Assembly (NCBI GenBank): GCA_017502085.1
Contig: JAFVVQ010000034.1
Span: 1 to 57,534 of the forward strand
DNA from: Clostridia bacterium
GTDB taxonomy: Bacteria > Bacillota > Clostridia > Oscillospirales > Acutalibacteraceae
Direction: 5' to 3'
DNA length: 57,534 nucleotides
A model generated the notes under the pieces. It was given only the letters and a program-made list of their open reading frames with translations. It searched no databases and was not told where the DNA came from. This document shows, piece by piece, positions 14,969 to 22,297 of the stretch (its first letter is position 1; each line of letters begins with the position of its first letter). The position numbers and the translations under genes are program-made.

Positions 14969-16360
14969 ATGGCAAAAAAAACCGTTGTAAAAGTATCCTA
15001 TGACCTTACTCCGGCACAGGATATGATTCAGTTTATGCTAAAGCACAGTTTCTTCCATAAGCAGGTCACTCAGATTCCCGAAACAATGATGTTCAAGAAC
15101 GACGTTGACTTTGCGGTCATGGAAAAGGCAGTAAACATTGAAATCGAAAGAAACGACTGTCTCCGTCTCCGTTTCTTTAAAGAAAAAGGCAAAATCAAGC
15201 AGTATTTCATCGATGAATACAAGGTTGAAAACATTCCCGTTCTTGACTTTAAGACAGACAAGGAGCGTCAGGATTATCTCGGTGCTGATGCACAGAAGCC
15301 TGTCAGAATGCTCAAGGATGAAACCTTCAGAATCAAATTCTTCCGTATGGCTGACGGCAGAAACGGTATTTTCCTCAACGTGCATCACCTCGTTATGGAT
15401 AATGCCGCAGTGTTCATTTTCTACGCCGATCTTCTCAAGGTTTACGATCATCTGAAGAACGGTACCGATATGCCCAAGCCTCTTGGCAAATTTGAGGACA
15501 TCATCAAGAAGGAACTTGCATACGTTTCAAATCCCGAAAACCTCAAGAGAGAAGAAGAAGCATACAGAGAGTTTATGTCAAAGGACGGCGAGCCCCTTTA
15601 TCTCGGTGTTGAAGGTCCCAGACATCTTGAAGCTGAACGTGCAAAGAAAAAGGACCCGAGCATCAAGGCTCCCTCGCTTTTTGACCCCATCAACGATAAG
15701 GCTGAGCTTACAAAATACAGCATTCCCTATGAAAAAAGCCAGAAGATTTTCAAGTTTATGGAAGAAAACGGAATCGGCGGCGAATGCCTTGTTCAGCTTG
15801 CAATGAGACTTCACGTTTCAAAGGTCAATAACAGACATAATGATACATATTTCATCGTTCTCTGCCCCAGAAGACGCACTCTCTCCGAGAAGCGTGCGGG
15901 CGGTACTCTTGCAGTTCCGCTGCCATGGAGAGTTGTTCTTCCCGAAGAAACAACTTTCAGAGATGCACTCAAGAAGATGAGCGAAGTTCAGTTCTGGGCA
16001 TATAAGCATATGGACTATCCTTATCTTGAGTACCGCAAACTCCAGAGAGAGATGTTCAATTATCCTGCAGCCGCAGGTGCTTCAACGATGATGTTCTCCT
16101 GGTTCCCGCTTGAAGCAAACACAATGAGCAACTGGGATTATCAGTTCGAGGGTTATTCTCTCGGCAGATACATTATGGTTATTTATACTTTCGCAATGAA
16201 GGATACCTCAACGGGCTGTATGAAGCTTTCTTGTATGCACAGAACGAAATACGTCACCGTTGAGGAAGCAGAAGCTCTTCACGACGGAACGGAAAAAGCA
16301 CTTATGCTCGGCGTTGAGAATCCCGACATGACTCTCGGCGAGATTATGGACAGAATCTGA
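14969..16360 (+). CDS. Free-standing condensation-domain protein (NRPS-type acyltransferase superfamily)
   Basis: 463 residues; SD GGAGGG precedes ATG 14969. No signal peptide. The fold markers of the CoA-dependent acyltransferase/condensation superfamily are present: N-terminal half with the active-site motif HHLVMDN (His139, His140, Asp144; the usual HHxxxDG with Asn in place of Gly), C-terminal half with the long RAGGTLAVPLPWRVVLPEE bridge and YRKLQREMF. Length equals one condensation domain. Known: such domains join two acyl or aminoacyl thioesters, and free-standing members acylate small molecules. No adenylation domain, carrier protein or phosphopantetheinyl transferase lies nearby, so its partners are elsewhere or it uses CoA substrates. 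It is transcribed alone. Confidence 0.8.
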   Translation: MAKKTVVKVSYDLTPAQDMIQFMLKHSFFHKQVTQIPETMMFKNDVDFAVMEKAVNIEIERNDCLRLRFFKEKGKIKQYFIDEYKVENIPVLDFKTDKERQDYLGADAQKPVRMLKDETFRIKFFRMADGRNGIFLNVHHLVMDNAAVFIFYADLLKVYDHLKNGTDMPKPLGKFEDIIKKELAYVSNPENLKREEEAYREFMSKDGEPLYLGVEGPRHLEAERAKKKDPSIKAPSLFDPINDKAELTKYSIPYEKSQKIFKFMEENGIGGECLVQLAMRLHVSKVNNRHNDTYFIVLCPRRRTLSEKRAGGTLAVPLPWRVVLPEETTFRDALKKMSEVQFWAYKHMDYPYLEYRKLQREMFNYPAAAGASTMMFSWFPLEANTMSNWDYQFEGYSLGRYIMVIYTFAMKDTSTGCMKLSCMHRTKYVTVEEAEALHDGTEKALMLGVENPDMTLGEIMDRI

Positions 16361-16388
16361 TACGTACTGTCTTGCAAAGAAAAACAAG

Positions 16389-16426
16389 CGACTTGCAGAG
16401 GATTATTCCTTTGCAGGTCGTTTTTT
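16389..16426 (+). terminator. Intrinsic terminator
   Basis: A 13-bp stem CGACTTGCAGAGG / CCTTTGCAGGTCG (two G-T wobbles) with a six-base loop is followed by TTTTTT. It ends the condensation-domain gene. Confidence 0.9.
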
Positions 16427-16501
16427 GGTTTAAACGGTATTGTGTTCTTCAACTTTTTCTGATAAACTTGAACTGTAATCCTTGAAGAGGAGTGGTTTGT
16501 G

Positions 16502-17740
16502 ATGAAAAAATTCAGAATCGGCATTATGGGTGCGGGCAGGGGTCTCTGTATCGCTCGGAATTTTGAACTTCTCGGATGTGAAATCGTTGCTCTTTGCGAA
16601 AATAATCCCAAAAGAGCTGAATACGGTCTGAAAGAATATGATTTCGATATTCCCGTTTTTGCCGATTTCGATGAATTCATTGAGCAGGGTCTCGATGCGG
16701 TTGTTCTTGCGAATTATTTCCACGAACACGCACCGTATGCAGTAAAGTGCTTTGAAAAGGGGATTCACGTATTCTCCGAGTGTATCAGTAACGGTACGAT
16801 GGCTGAGGGCGTTGAGCTTATCAGAGCATTCGAAAAGAGTGATTCAATCTATATGCTTGCGGAGAATTATCCGCAGATGAAGTTCAACCGTGAGATAAAA
16901 AGAGTCTGCGGCAACGGAACGCTCGGAAAAATTCTCTATGCCGAGGGTGAGTATAATCATCCTGCTAATCCCTATGATTGTCGCTTTTTGAAAGAATATA
17001 TTTATTTCGAAAATCATTGGAGAAATCTGCTTCCCCGTTCATATTATATAACGCATTCTCTTGCTCCGATTATGTGGGCAACGGGCGCAACTCCGAAGAG
17101 AGTCAGTGCGATGGCAACCTTTGCTCCCTTTGAAGATAAGGTGACTGCACGTAAGGTAGGCGACAGAGCGGCGATTGTGACTACGTTCAACGATGACGGT
17201 TCTGTTTTCAGGGTCAGCGGCTGTGCTTCTTTCGGCGCTCATCATAATGCATACCGTGTCTGCGGCACAAACGGTCAGATCGAAAATATAAGAGGTATGG
17301 GAGAGAAGATTATGCTCCGATACAGTGAATGGGCGGTGCCCGACGGTATGGAGCAAATCAACTGTTATGACCCCGAGTGGCACGATAAAGATGAGGAACT
17401 CATCGAAAAAAGCGGTCACGGCGGCGGTGATTACATCGTTGCGAGAATGTTTCTCGAATGCATAAGTGAGGGCAGACAGCCTGAGCATCCCTATGACATT
17501 CATTCTGCGGTTGCAATGGCATCGGTGGCAATTCTTGCTCACAGAAGCATTCTCAACGGCGAAGCTTATGATGTTCCCGATTTCAGAAAAGAGGAATGCC
17601 GAAAACAGTATGAGGATGACAGACTCACGCCATTCTACGGCTCTGACGGCAGTGAACCGACCATCCCTTGCTGTTCGGTGACAGATTACTGTCCCACCGA
17701 CGAGCAACTCGGAAATTTCCGTAAAGCGCTTGAAGAATAA
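16502..17740 (+). CDS. Gfo/Idh/MocA-family oxidoreductase with altered active-site motif
   Basis: 412 residues. ATG 16502 is chosen over GTG 16499 from the spacing to SD AAGAGGAG (16485-16492). N-terminal Rossmann fold with GIMGAGRG (residues 7-14), then a Gfo/Idh/MocA C-terminal alpha/beta domain (about 135-330, HPANPYDCRFLKEYIYF). Family members oxidise or epimerise sugars and related polyols with NAD(P). In most members the strand after the cofactor site ends in EKP, whose Lys assists catalysis; here the equivalent is GIHVFSECISNG, with no Lys. It may therefore bind a sugar without classical chemistry or use another residue. It is convergent with glnA. Confidence 0.85.
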   Translation: MKKFRIGIMGAGRGLCIARNFELLGCEIVALCENNPKRAEYGLKEYDFDIPVFADFDEFIEQGLDAVVLANYFHEHAPYAVKCFEKGIHVFSECISNGTMAEGVELIRAFEKSDSIYMLAENYPQMKFNREIKRVCGNGTLGKILYAEGEYNHPANPYDCRFLKEYIYFENHWRNLLPRSYYITHSLAPIMWATGATPKRVSAMATFAPFEDKVTARKVGDRAAIVTTFNDDGSVFRVSGCASFGAHHNAYRVCGTNGQIENIRGMGEKIMLRYSEWAVPDGMEQINCYDPEWHDKDEELIEKSGHGGGDYIVARMFLECISEGRQPEHPYDIHSAVAMASVAILAHRSILNGEAYDVPDFRKEECRKQYEDDRLTPFYGSDGSEPTIPCCSVTDYCPTDEQLGNFRKALEE

Positions 17741-17781
17741 TTTTGAGACGGTCAGAGTAAGGATAAATAACTGTATTATAT

Positions 17782-17814
17782 GAAAAAAATCCCCCGCTCC
17801 GAGGAGTGGGGGAT
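17782..17814 (-). terminator. Intrinsic terminator of glnA
   Basis: ATCCCCCGCT (17789-17798) pairs with AGTGGGGGAT (17805-17814). The run of A before it (17783-17789) becomes a T-tract on the minus strand, so it mainly ends glnA. It may also slow transcription from the plus strand. Confidence 0.85.
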
Positions 17815-17823
17815 AACTCTTTA

Positions 17824-19248
17824 TTAAAGGTTATAATACTTATCGAATTCTGCGGGGTGGGGAATCTTTGCAAGTTCAGCGCATTCAGCACGCTTTGCCT
17901 TGATGAAGTTTGCAAGAAGCTCCTTGGGGAATACTCCGCCTGCGGTGAGGAATTCGTTGTCAGCTTCGAGTGCATCGAGTGCATCGGGAAGTGAGGTGGG
18001 AAGCTGGGTGAGCTTTGCTTTTTCTTCGTCGGAGAGGTGATAGAGGTTGAAGTCGTAGGGACCCCAGCCGTTTGTACGGGGATCGATCTTGTTGATAACG
18101 CCGTCAAGACCTGCCATAAGGATGGCTGCATAGCAGAAGTAGGGGTTGCAGGTTGCGTCGGGGTTACGAAGCTCGAATCTTCTCTTGTCGGGGCTCTTTG
18201 CGTATGCGGGGATACGGATAACGGCACTGCGGTTTGATGTTGCGTAACCAACTGTAACGGGTGCCTCGAAGCCGGGAACAAGTCTCTTGAAGGAGTTTGT
18301 GCTGGGGTTGGTGATAGCGCAGAGAGCTGCAATATGCTTGAGAAGACCGCCCATAAAGTAGTGAGCTGTTTCGCTCAGGTGTGAATAACCGTTGTCATCG
18401 GAGAATACGGGCTGACCGTCCTTGAAAAGGAGCATATGAACGTGCATACCGCTGCCTGCTTCGCCGTAGATGGGCTTGGGCATAAATGTTGCGGTCTTGC
18501 CGTATTTAAGAGCAGTGTTGTGGATGATATATTTGATCATCATTGAAGCGTCAGCCATGTGAACAACTTCGCCGAGCTGAGGCTCGATTTCGAACTGACC
18601 CGATGCAGCAACTTCGGGATGATGATAGTTGATTTCAATACCTGCATCCTTCATATGCATGCACATTTCACTGCGGCATTCATAGGAAGTGTCGAAGGGT
18701 TTTGCGATGTGATAGTTCTTCTGCTTGGGAACGATAACGCCGAGACCGTCTGTGCCTGAATTCCAGTATGACTGACTTGCGTCAACGGTAGCGCCGATGT
18801 GTTTGCCTTCAACGTTCCATGTAACTTCATCAAAAAGATAGAATTCGAATTCGGGAAGAATCTTCATTTCGTCAGCAATGCCGCTGTTCTTCATATATTC
18901 AACGGCTGCTCTGATAATGTTTCTGGGATACTGTGCGAGGGGCTTGTTTTCGGGTGATGCGATAATCATTGCGTTACCTGTCATTGAGAGGGTGGCAATG
19001 CTGCAGAAGGGATCGATAACGGCTGTATCGGGGTCGGGGATGAATACCATATCGCTCTTCTCAACAACGGCATAGCCGTAGTTTGATGCATCGAAACCGA
19101 TACCGCTCTTCATTGTGTCTTCGGAGAAGTTTTCAGCGGGGATTGTAACGTGTCTGTACTGACCGTTGATGTCAACCATTTTAAAGTCAACCATCTTGAT
19201 GTCGTTTTCTTTGATGATGTTGAGAACATCCTGAATGCTTTTTGCCAT
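17824..19248 (-). CDS. glnA: Glutamine synthetase, type I
   Basis: 474 residues. It forms glutamine from glutamate, ammonia and ATP in the cytoplasm, as a dodecamer of GSI subunits. Visible: N-terminal beta-grasp (MVDFKMVDINGQYRHVTIP); the metal/ATP-site motif PEFEFYLFDE; YHHPEVAASGQFEIEP; the loop KPIYGEAGSGMHVHMLLF with the ATP-binding signature; NPSTNSFKRLVPGFEAPV; and RIP...RRFELRNPDATCNPY, the Glu-Arg-Asn substrate site. The usual adenylylation Tyr region is replaced by NLYHLSDEEKAKL, which does not settle whether it is adenylylated; a Gram-positive would normally not do so. SD AAAGGAG. It has its own strong promoter (19294-19322) and terminator. Confidence 0.97.
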   Translation of the reverse strand: MAKSIQDVLNIIKENDIKMVDFKMVDINGQYRHVTIPAENFSEDTMKSGIGFDASNYGYAVVEKSDMVFIPDPDTAVIDPFCSIATLSMTGNAMIIASPENKPLAQYPRNIIRAAVEYMKNSGIADEMKILPEFEFYLFDEVTWNVEGKHIGATVDASQSYWNSGTDGLGVIVPKQKNYHIAKPFDTSYECRSEMCMHMKDAGIEINYHHPEVAASGQFEIEPQLGEVVHMADASMMIKYIIHNTALKYGKTATFMPKPIYGEAGSGMHVHMLLFKDGQPVFSDDNGYSHLSETAHYFMGGLLKHIAALCAITNPSTNSFKRLVPGFEAPVTVGYATSNRSAVIRIPAYAKSPDKRRFELRNPDATCNPYFCYAAILMAGLDGVINKIDPRTNGWGPYDFNLYHLSDEEKAKLTQLPTSLPDALDALEADNEFLTAGGVFPKELLANFIKAKRAECAELAKIPHPAEFDKYYNL

Positions 19249-19293
19249 AAATCATCTTTCTCCTTTATTAATAGAATAAATGAAGCCAAAACA

Positions 19294-19322
19294 AGTATAA
19301 CAACATTTTTTTGATTAGTCAA
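19294..19322 (-). promoter_or_regulatory. Promoter of glnA
   Basis: On the minus strand: TTGACT (19317-19322), 17-base spacer, TATACT (19294-19299). Near consensus. It lies downstream of a separate minus-strand promoter-terminator pair, so glnA transcription starts afresh here. Confidence 0.85.
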
Positions 19323-19331
19323 TTATTTTAT

Positions 19332-19391
19332 AAAAAAAACGGGTATCCCGACGGATACCCGAAAAAACAGGGCATATTTTATCGCCCCAAC
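19332..19391 (-). ncRNA. Candidate small RNA (about 60 nt) upstream of glnA
   Basis: On the minus strand a promoter (TTGACT 19422-19427, 18-base spacer, TATTAT 19398-19403) is followed within about 30 bases by a perfect 9-bp hairpin, CGGGTATCC / GGATACCCG (19340-19348 and 19353-19361), and eight T (19339-19332). A second small stem, GGGC...GCCC, lies before it (about 19370-19386). A promoter so close to a terminator predicts a short RNA rather than an mRNA; only a four-codon frame (ATG TTG GGG CGA TAA) fits inside. It ends just before the glnA promoter, so it might be a separate regulator or a premature-termination leader. No known family recognised. Confidence 0.5.
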
Positions 19392-19397
19392 ATTTTT

Positions 19398-19427
19398 ATA
19401 ATAACATAACAGTATATATAAAGTCAA
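19398..19427 (-). promoter_or_regulatory. Promoter of the candidate small RNA
   Basis: Minus strand TTGACT (19422-19427), 18-base spacer, TATTAT (19398-19403). As strong as the glnA promoter, in the same orientation and about 105 bases upstream. Confidence 0.7.
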
Positions 19428-19513
19428 TCCCTTTTGCTTAAATTGTGTGCATAATACACCAAAATCTCCGTTATATACAATATACAGTGGTGAACTTTGT
19501 ATAATATTCCGTC

Positions 19514-19542
19514 TTGAAAATCGGTGAAATCCATGCTATATT
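19514..19542 (+). promoter_or_regulatory. Promoter of an orphan + strand transcription unit
   Basis: TTGAAA (19514-19519), 17-base spacer, TATATT (19537-19542). No gene of normal size follows before the terminator at 19841. Confidence 0.7.
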
Positions 19543-19548
19543 ATAGTC

Positions 19549-19866
19549 AAGGAAAGGGTGATACCGATGAGAAGGTAAAAACCTGAAGGACTCAAAGGTT
19601 AAAAAGCTGAAATGCAAAAAGAAAAACCGAAACCGATGATCCTTCAAAAGACAATTCTGAAAGAAACGGAAAAACAGAAAACCGAAGAAATCAGGATTGG
19701 ACAATACTGCAGAAAGAGAGGTTAACCAAAGATGTTAGATAACAAGAATTCAGAGAAGTAACCCTTGGCTGTTGTGTAAAGAAACATCAGTCAGGGGTTA
19801 CTTCCATTTATGGGGAAAATTGAATCGGAGGATTACGTGCACAGCCGTCGGGGCTGTATTTTTTTT
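19549..19866 (+). ncRNA. Candidate non-coding RNA, about 320 nt
   Basis: The unit is bounded by a good promoter (19514-19542) and an intrinsic terminator (19841-19866), with no convincing protein between them. The first 180 bases are purine-rich (many AAAA and GAAGG runs). The longest frame (ATG near 19612, 37 codons) lacks an SD. The 3' part contains a 17-bp hairpin, 19755-19771 with 19788-19804, complete apart from two G-T wobbles and not followed by T, so it is structural rather than a terminator. A nine-codon frame MLDNKNSEK with a weak upstream AGAGAGG lies just before it. It does not match 6S RNA, tmRNA, RNase P, SRP RNA or a riboswitch I know. Alternatives: several tiny peptides, or a decayed gene. 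Confidence 0.5.
19841..19866 (+). terminator. Intrinsic terminator of the candidate ncRNA
   Basis: ACAGCC (19841-19846), five-base loop, GGCTGT (19852-19857), then eight T (19859-19866). Confidence 0.85.
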
Positions 19867-19886
19867 GCTCTTTTTTCATCTGAATG

Positions 19887-19915
19887 TTGATTTGCAGGGA
19901 GCAATGCTTTATAAT
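19887..19915 (+). promoter_or_regulatory. Promoter upstream of a possible 20-codon frame
   Basis: TTGATT (19887-19892), 17-base spacer, consensus TATAAT (19910-19915). It lies about 130 bases before a second promoter for the gene at 20083, so that gene may have two promoters. Confidence 0.55.
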
Positions 19916-19945
19916 TGACACATATGTTAATCGGGAGGATAGATT

Positions 19946-20008
19946 ATGCAGAGAAAATATGCTCATAAGGTTCAGGTGTGTTGCCGCAAATATATTATCC
20001 CGATTTAA
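19946..20008 (+). CDS. Possible 20-residue peptide
   Basis: SD GGGAGG (19933-19938) lies eight bases before ATG 19946; the frame encodes a basic peptide with a Cys-Cys pair (MQRKYAHKVQVCCRKYIIPI) and stops at 20006-20008. Promoter, SD and start are all well placed, but length and composition alone cannot prove it. It could be a leader peptide for the gene at 20083 or chance. Confidence 0.3.
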   Translation: MQRKYAHKVQVCCRKYIIPI

Positions 20009-20018
20009 TATTATTTCA

Positions 20019-20048
20019 TTGATTTTATTGACTGTAATGTGTTATAAT
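20019..20048 (+). promoter_or_regulatory. Promoter of the inositol-monophosphatase-family gene
   Basis: TTGATT (20019-20024), 18-base spacer, TATAAT (20043-20048), 35 bases before ATG 20083. Confidence 0.7.
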
Positions 20049-20082
20049 CCAAACGAAATATTTTAAGATAAGAAGGCGGCTT

Positions 20083-20841
20083 ATGATTAACAGAATTATT
20101 GAAACAGTCAAAAAGGCGGGAGAGATTATCCTCTCGGCGCACAATCAGGAATTTGCGGTAACCGCCAAAGAAGGCAAGAAAAACTTTGTTACAAAGTACG
20201 ATGTAGCCGTTCAGGATTTTTTGTTTGATGAACTCGGCAAAGCATTCCCCGAGGCGGAATTTGTCGGAGAAGAAAGCGATAATGATTTCGGAAGCAGAGC
20301 ACTGCGATTTATAATTGATCCGATTGACGGCACTACGAACTTTATGCAGGATTTCCGCTGCAGCTGCATTTCCGTTGCGCTTTGCAAAGAAAATGAGGTT
20401 ATAGCAGGTGTTGTTTATAATCCGTATACCAAAGAGATTTTCAGCGCGGAAAAAAGCAAAGGAGCATACCTTAACGGTGAAAAGATAACGGTAAGCGACC
20501 GTCTGCTTTCGGATGGTCTTGCGCTTTTCGGAACGTCTCCTTATCATCCCGAAAATACAGATGAAACTTTTGCTCTTTTAAGGAAAGTTTTTGATTTTTC
20601 CCGTGATATCCGCAGAAGCGGTTCGGCGGCATATGACATATGTACGGTCGCTTGCGGCAGATGCGAGGTTTTCTTTGAAAAGGGTTTGCAGCCCTGGGAT
20701 ATTGCGGCGGGTACGCTTATCCTGAACGAAGCGGGCGGTGTTGCTTTGACTTACGGCGGCAAAGAAATTGATTTTTCAACGCCCAATGACGTTGTTTTTG
20801 CCAACCCGAAGGCTTATGATGAATTTGTAACCTTGCTTTAA
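20083..20841 (+). CDS. Inositol monophosphatase family protein
   Basis: 252 residues, the normal family length; SD AAGGCGG. Magnesium-dependent phosphatase fold with the family metal ligands: GEES (Glu after FVGEES), DPIDGTTNF (the Asp-Pro-Ile-Asp motif) and WDIAAGTLILNEAGG. Members hydrolyse myo-inositol-1-phosphate, fructose-1,6-bisphosphate, histidinol phosphate or 3',5'-bisphosphoadenosine; the sequence alone does not say which. Cytoplasmic. Single-gene unit with promoter and terminator. Confidence 0.9.
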   Translation: MINRIIETVKKAGEIILSAHNQEFAVTAKEGKKNFVTKYDVAVQDFLFDELGKAFPEAEFVGEESDNDFGSRALRFIIDPIDGTTNFMQDFRCSCISVALCKENEVIAGVVYNPYTKEIFSAEKSKGAYLNGEKITVSDRLLSDGLALFGTSPYHPENTDETFALLRKVFDFSRDIRRSGSAAYDICTVACGRCEVFFEKGLQPWDIAAGTLILNEAGGVALTYGGKEIDFSTPNDVVFANPKAYDEFVTLL

Positions 20842-20851
20842 AAAGCTGAAA

Positions 20852-20886
20852 AGACTACAAGCTTACGAAAAGTTTGTAGTCTTTTT
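20852..20886 (+). terminator. Intrinsic terminator
   Basis: AGACTACAA (20852-20860) pairs with TTGTAGTCT (20874-20882), followed by five T. The 190 bases to 21079 contain no gene; a 44-codon minus-strand open stretch (20863-20997) is discussed in the findings. Confidence 0.9.
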
Positions 20887-21078
20887 GTTTTGATATGAAG
20901 CTTTATTTTCTTGCAACCATAATATAGGCTGATAAAAGTCCGTTTCTTCGGTAAACAGCCAGTCAACTTTACTGCAACCGTTTGATAAAAACAATAAGGT
21001 TTATTTTTAGCTTTTTTATATTCGGCAGAACTGATTCAGGGTCGTAACAGTGCAAAAAAACATATGACCGTCATTGCT

Positions 21079-22074
21079 TTATGCCATTCTTTCAAGGGAT
21101 TCAAGAGTAACTTCGTATTTTGTAGGTTCATCAGTGAGGAGTTTTTTCATCTCTTCCATCATATAGTAAGCCATTCTTTGAGGTTCTTTTCCCGTACTGC
21201 CTGCGATATGGGGTGTCAGAATTGCGTTGGGGCACCAGAAGAGAGGGCTGATATACGGAAAAATCTCGTTTTTGATAACGTCTGCAACGAAAGTTCTTGA
21301 AGGGTGGAGTAACAGTGAAAATGCAAGCTGGTATTCCGCAACCTGAGCGCCTCTGCCTGTGTTTATGAAGGTTGAATGTTTTTTCATTTTCTTGAAAAGT
21401 TTGCGGTTGAATATATTTTTCAGTTCAGGTTTGTTTGCCAGATGATTGCTGATAATATCGCATTCGCAGAAAAGCGTTTCCATATCAACGAGTGTTACGC
21501 CGAGCCCTTTAGCGGTTTCTTCGGGAACGAACGGATCACACGCATAAACTTCAACGTCGAGTGCTTTTAGTTTTTCCGCAACCATTTTCCCGATAGCACC
21601 GAGTCCGACAAGACCAACCTTGCATCCGAAATTACCCGTTGAAGAGTTAGCGAAAGCAAGGGAACGGGCAGGCAGCGTATGATAATATTTTTCAGCCTGA
21701 AAATATCCTTTTGCCGCCAGTGTTATTTGTGCAAAAGTGTATTCTGCAACAGGAACGGCATTTGCGGCAAAGGCGCTGAAAACCTTTATACCGCTTTCAA
21801 GAAAAGGACGTGCAAAATATTGAACCGTACCTGCGGAATAAAATACCGCTTTCAGTTTCGGCATATATTTTGAGATTTCTTCCTTTGTGAACCGTGGCAT
21901 ACCCCAGGTCGAAAATGCGATTTCACAGTCGGAGAGAAACTCTGAGTTTTCTTCAAGATTTTTCTGATTGATTAACTCTGAGAGATTGCCGTATTCACCA
22001 AGTTTTTTCAGAACCTCGGGAGTGTATACTTTTGAAAACTGAAGCTGATTTGTGCCGAAAAGCGCAATTTTCAT
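21079..22074 (-). CDS. D-isomer-specific 2-hydroxyacid dehydrogenase family protein
   Basis: 331 residues. NAD-binding domain with VGLVGLGAIGKMVAEKL, followed by an acidic residue region YACDPF. The substrate/catalytic region contains NTGRGAQV (Arg), a Glu region and TPHIAGSTG with the catalytic His. Members reduce 2-keto acids to D-2-hydroxy acids or oxidise phosphoglycerate. N-terminal MKIALFGTNQ is a good start, with AAGGTGG about 10 bases upstream. The second domain carries HSTFINTGRG. Single-gene unit with its own promoter (22155-22184); no clear terminator. Substrate unknown. Confidence 0.88.
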   Translation of the reverse strand: MKIALFGTNQLQFSKVYTPEVLKKLGEYGNLSELINQKNLEENSEFLSDCEIAFSTWGMPRFTKEEISKYMPKLKAVFYSAGTVQYFARPFLESGIKVFSAFAANAVPVAEYTFAQITLAAKGYFQAEKYYHTLPARSLAFANSSTGNFGCKVGLVGLGAIGKMVAEKLKALDVEVYACDPFVPEETAKGLGVTLVDMETLFCECDIISNHLANKPELKNIFNRKLFKKMKKHSTFINTGRGAQVAEYQLAFSLLLHPSRTFVADVIKNEIFPYISPLFWCPNAILTPHIAGSTGKEPQRMAYYMMEEMKKLLTDEPTKYEVTLESLERMA

Positions 22075-22154
22075 TTTCTTTTTCCACCTTCGCTTTGATT
22101 TTTGCGATATTCATATACAGTCTGCGTTTACCGTTATCTGAATTTACTGTTCAG

Positions 22155-22184
22155 ATTATAGCATATATTGTTTTGGAAAAGCAA
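22155..22184 (-). promoter_or_regulatory. Promoter of the 2-hydroxyacid dehydrogenase gene
   Basis: Minus strand TTGCTT (22179-22184), 18-base spacer, TATAAT (22155-22160). A small hairpin TCTGAA/TTCAGA lies just downstream in the leader. The divergent nitroreductase promoter is less clear (TTGACT 22200-22205 followed by a weak -10 TAAATC). Confidence 0.65.
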
Positions 22185-22297
22185 TAAAAAAAGATTGTAT
22201 TGACTCCGGCTGTGTGTTAGAATAAATCAAAAGATTTAATAAGAAACACTTTTATTTTATCTGTTATGAAAAATGCAATAAGAATTAAGGAGTATTT

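Noticed and set aside
19612-19725. 37-codon frame inside the candidate ncRNA
   Set aside because: No SD, a very Lys/Gln/Glu-rich product and stops in front of it; chance frame in purine-rich DNA.
19549-19866. 6S RNA, tmRNA, SRP RNA or RNase P RNA
   Set aside because: None of the conserved segments of these RNAs is present; the region was kept as an unknown candidate RNA.
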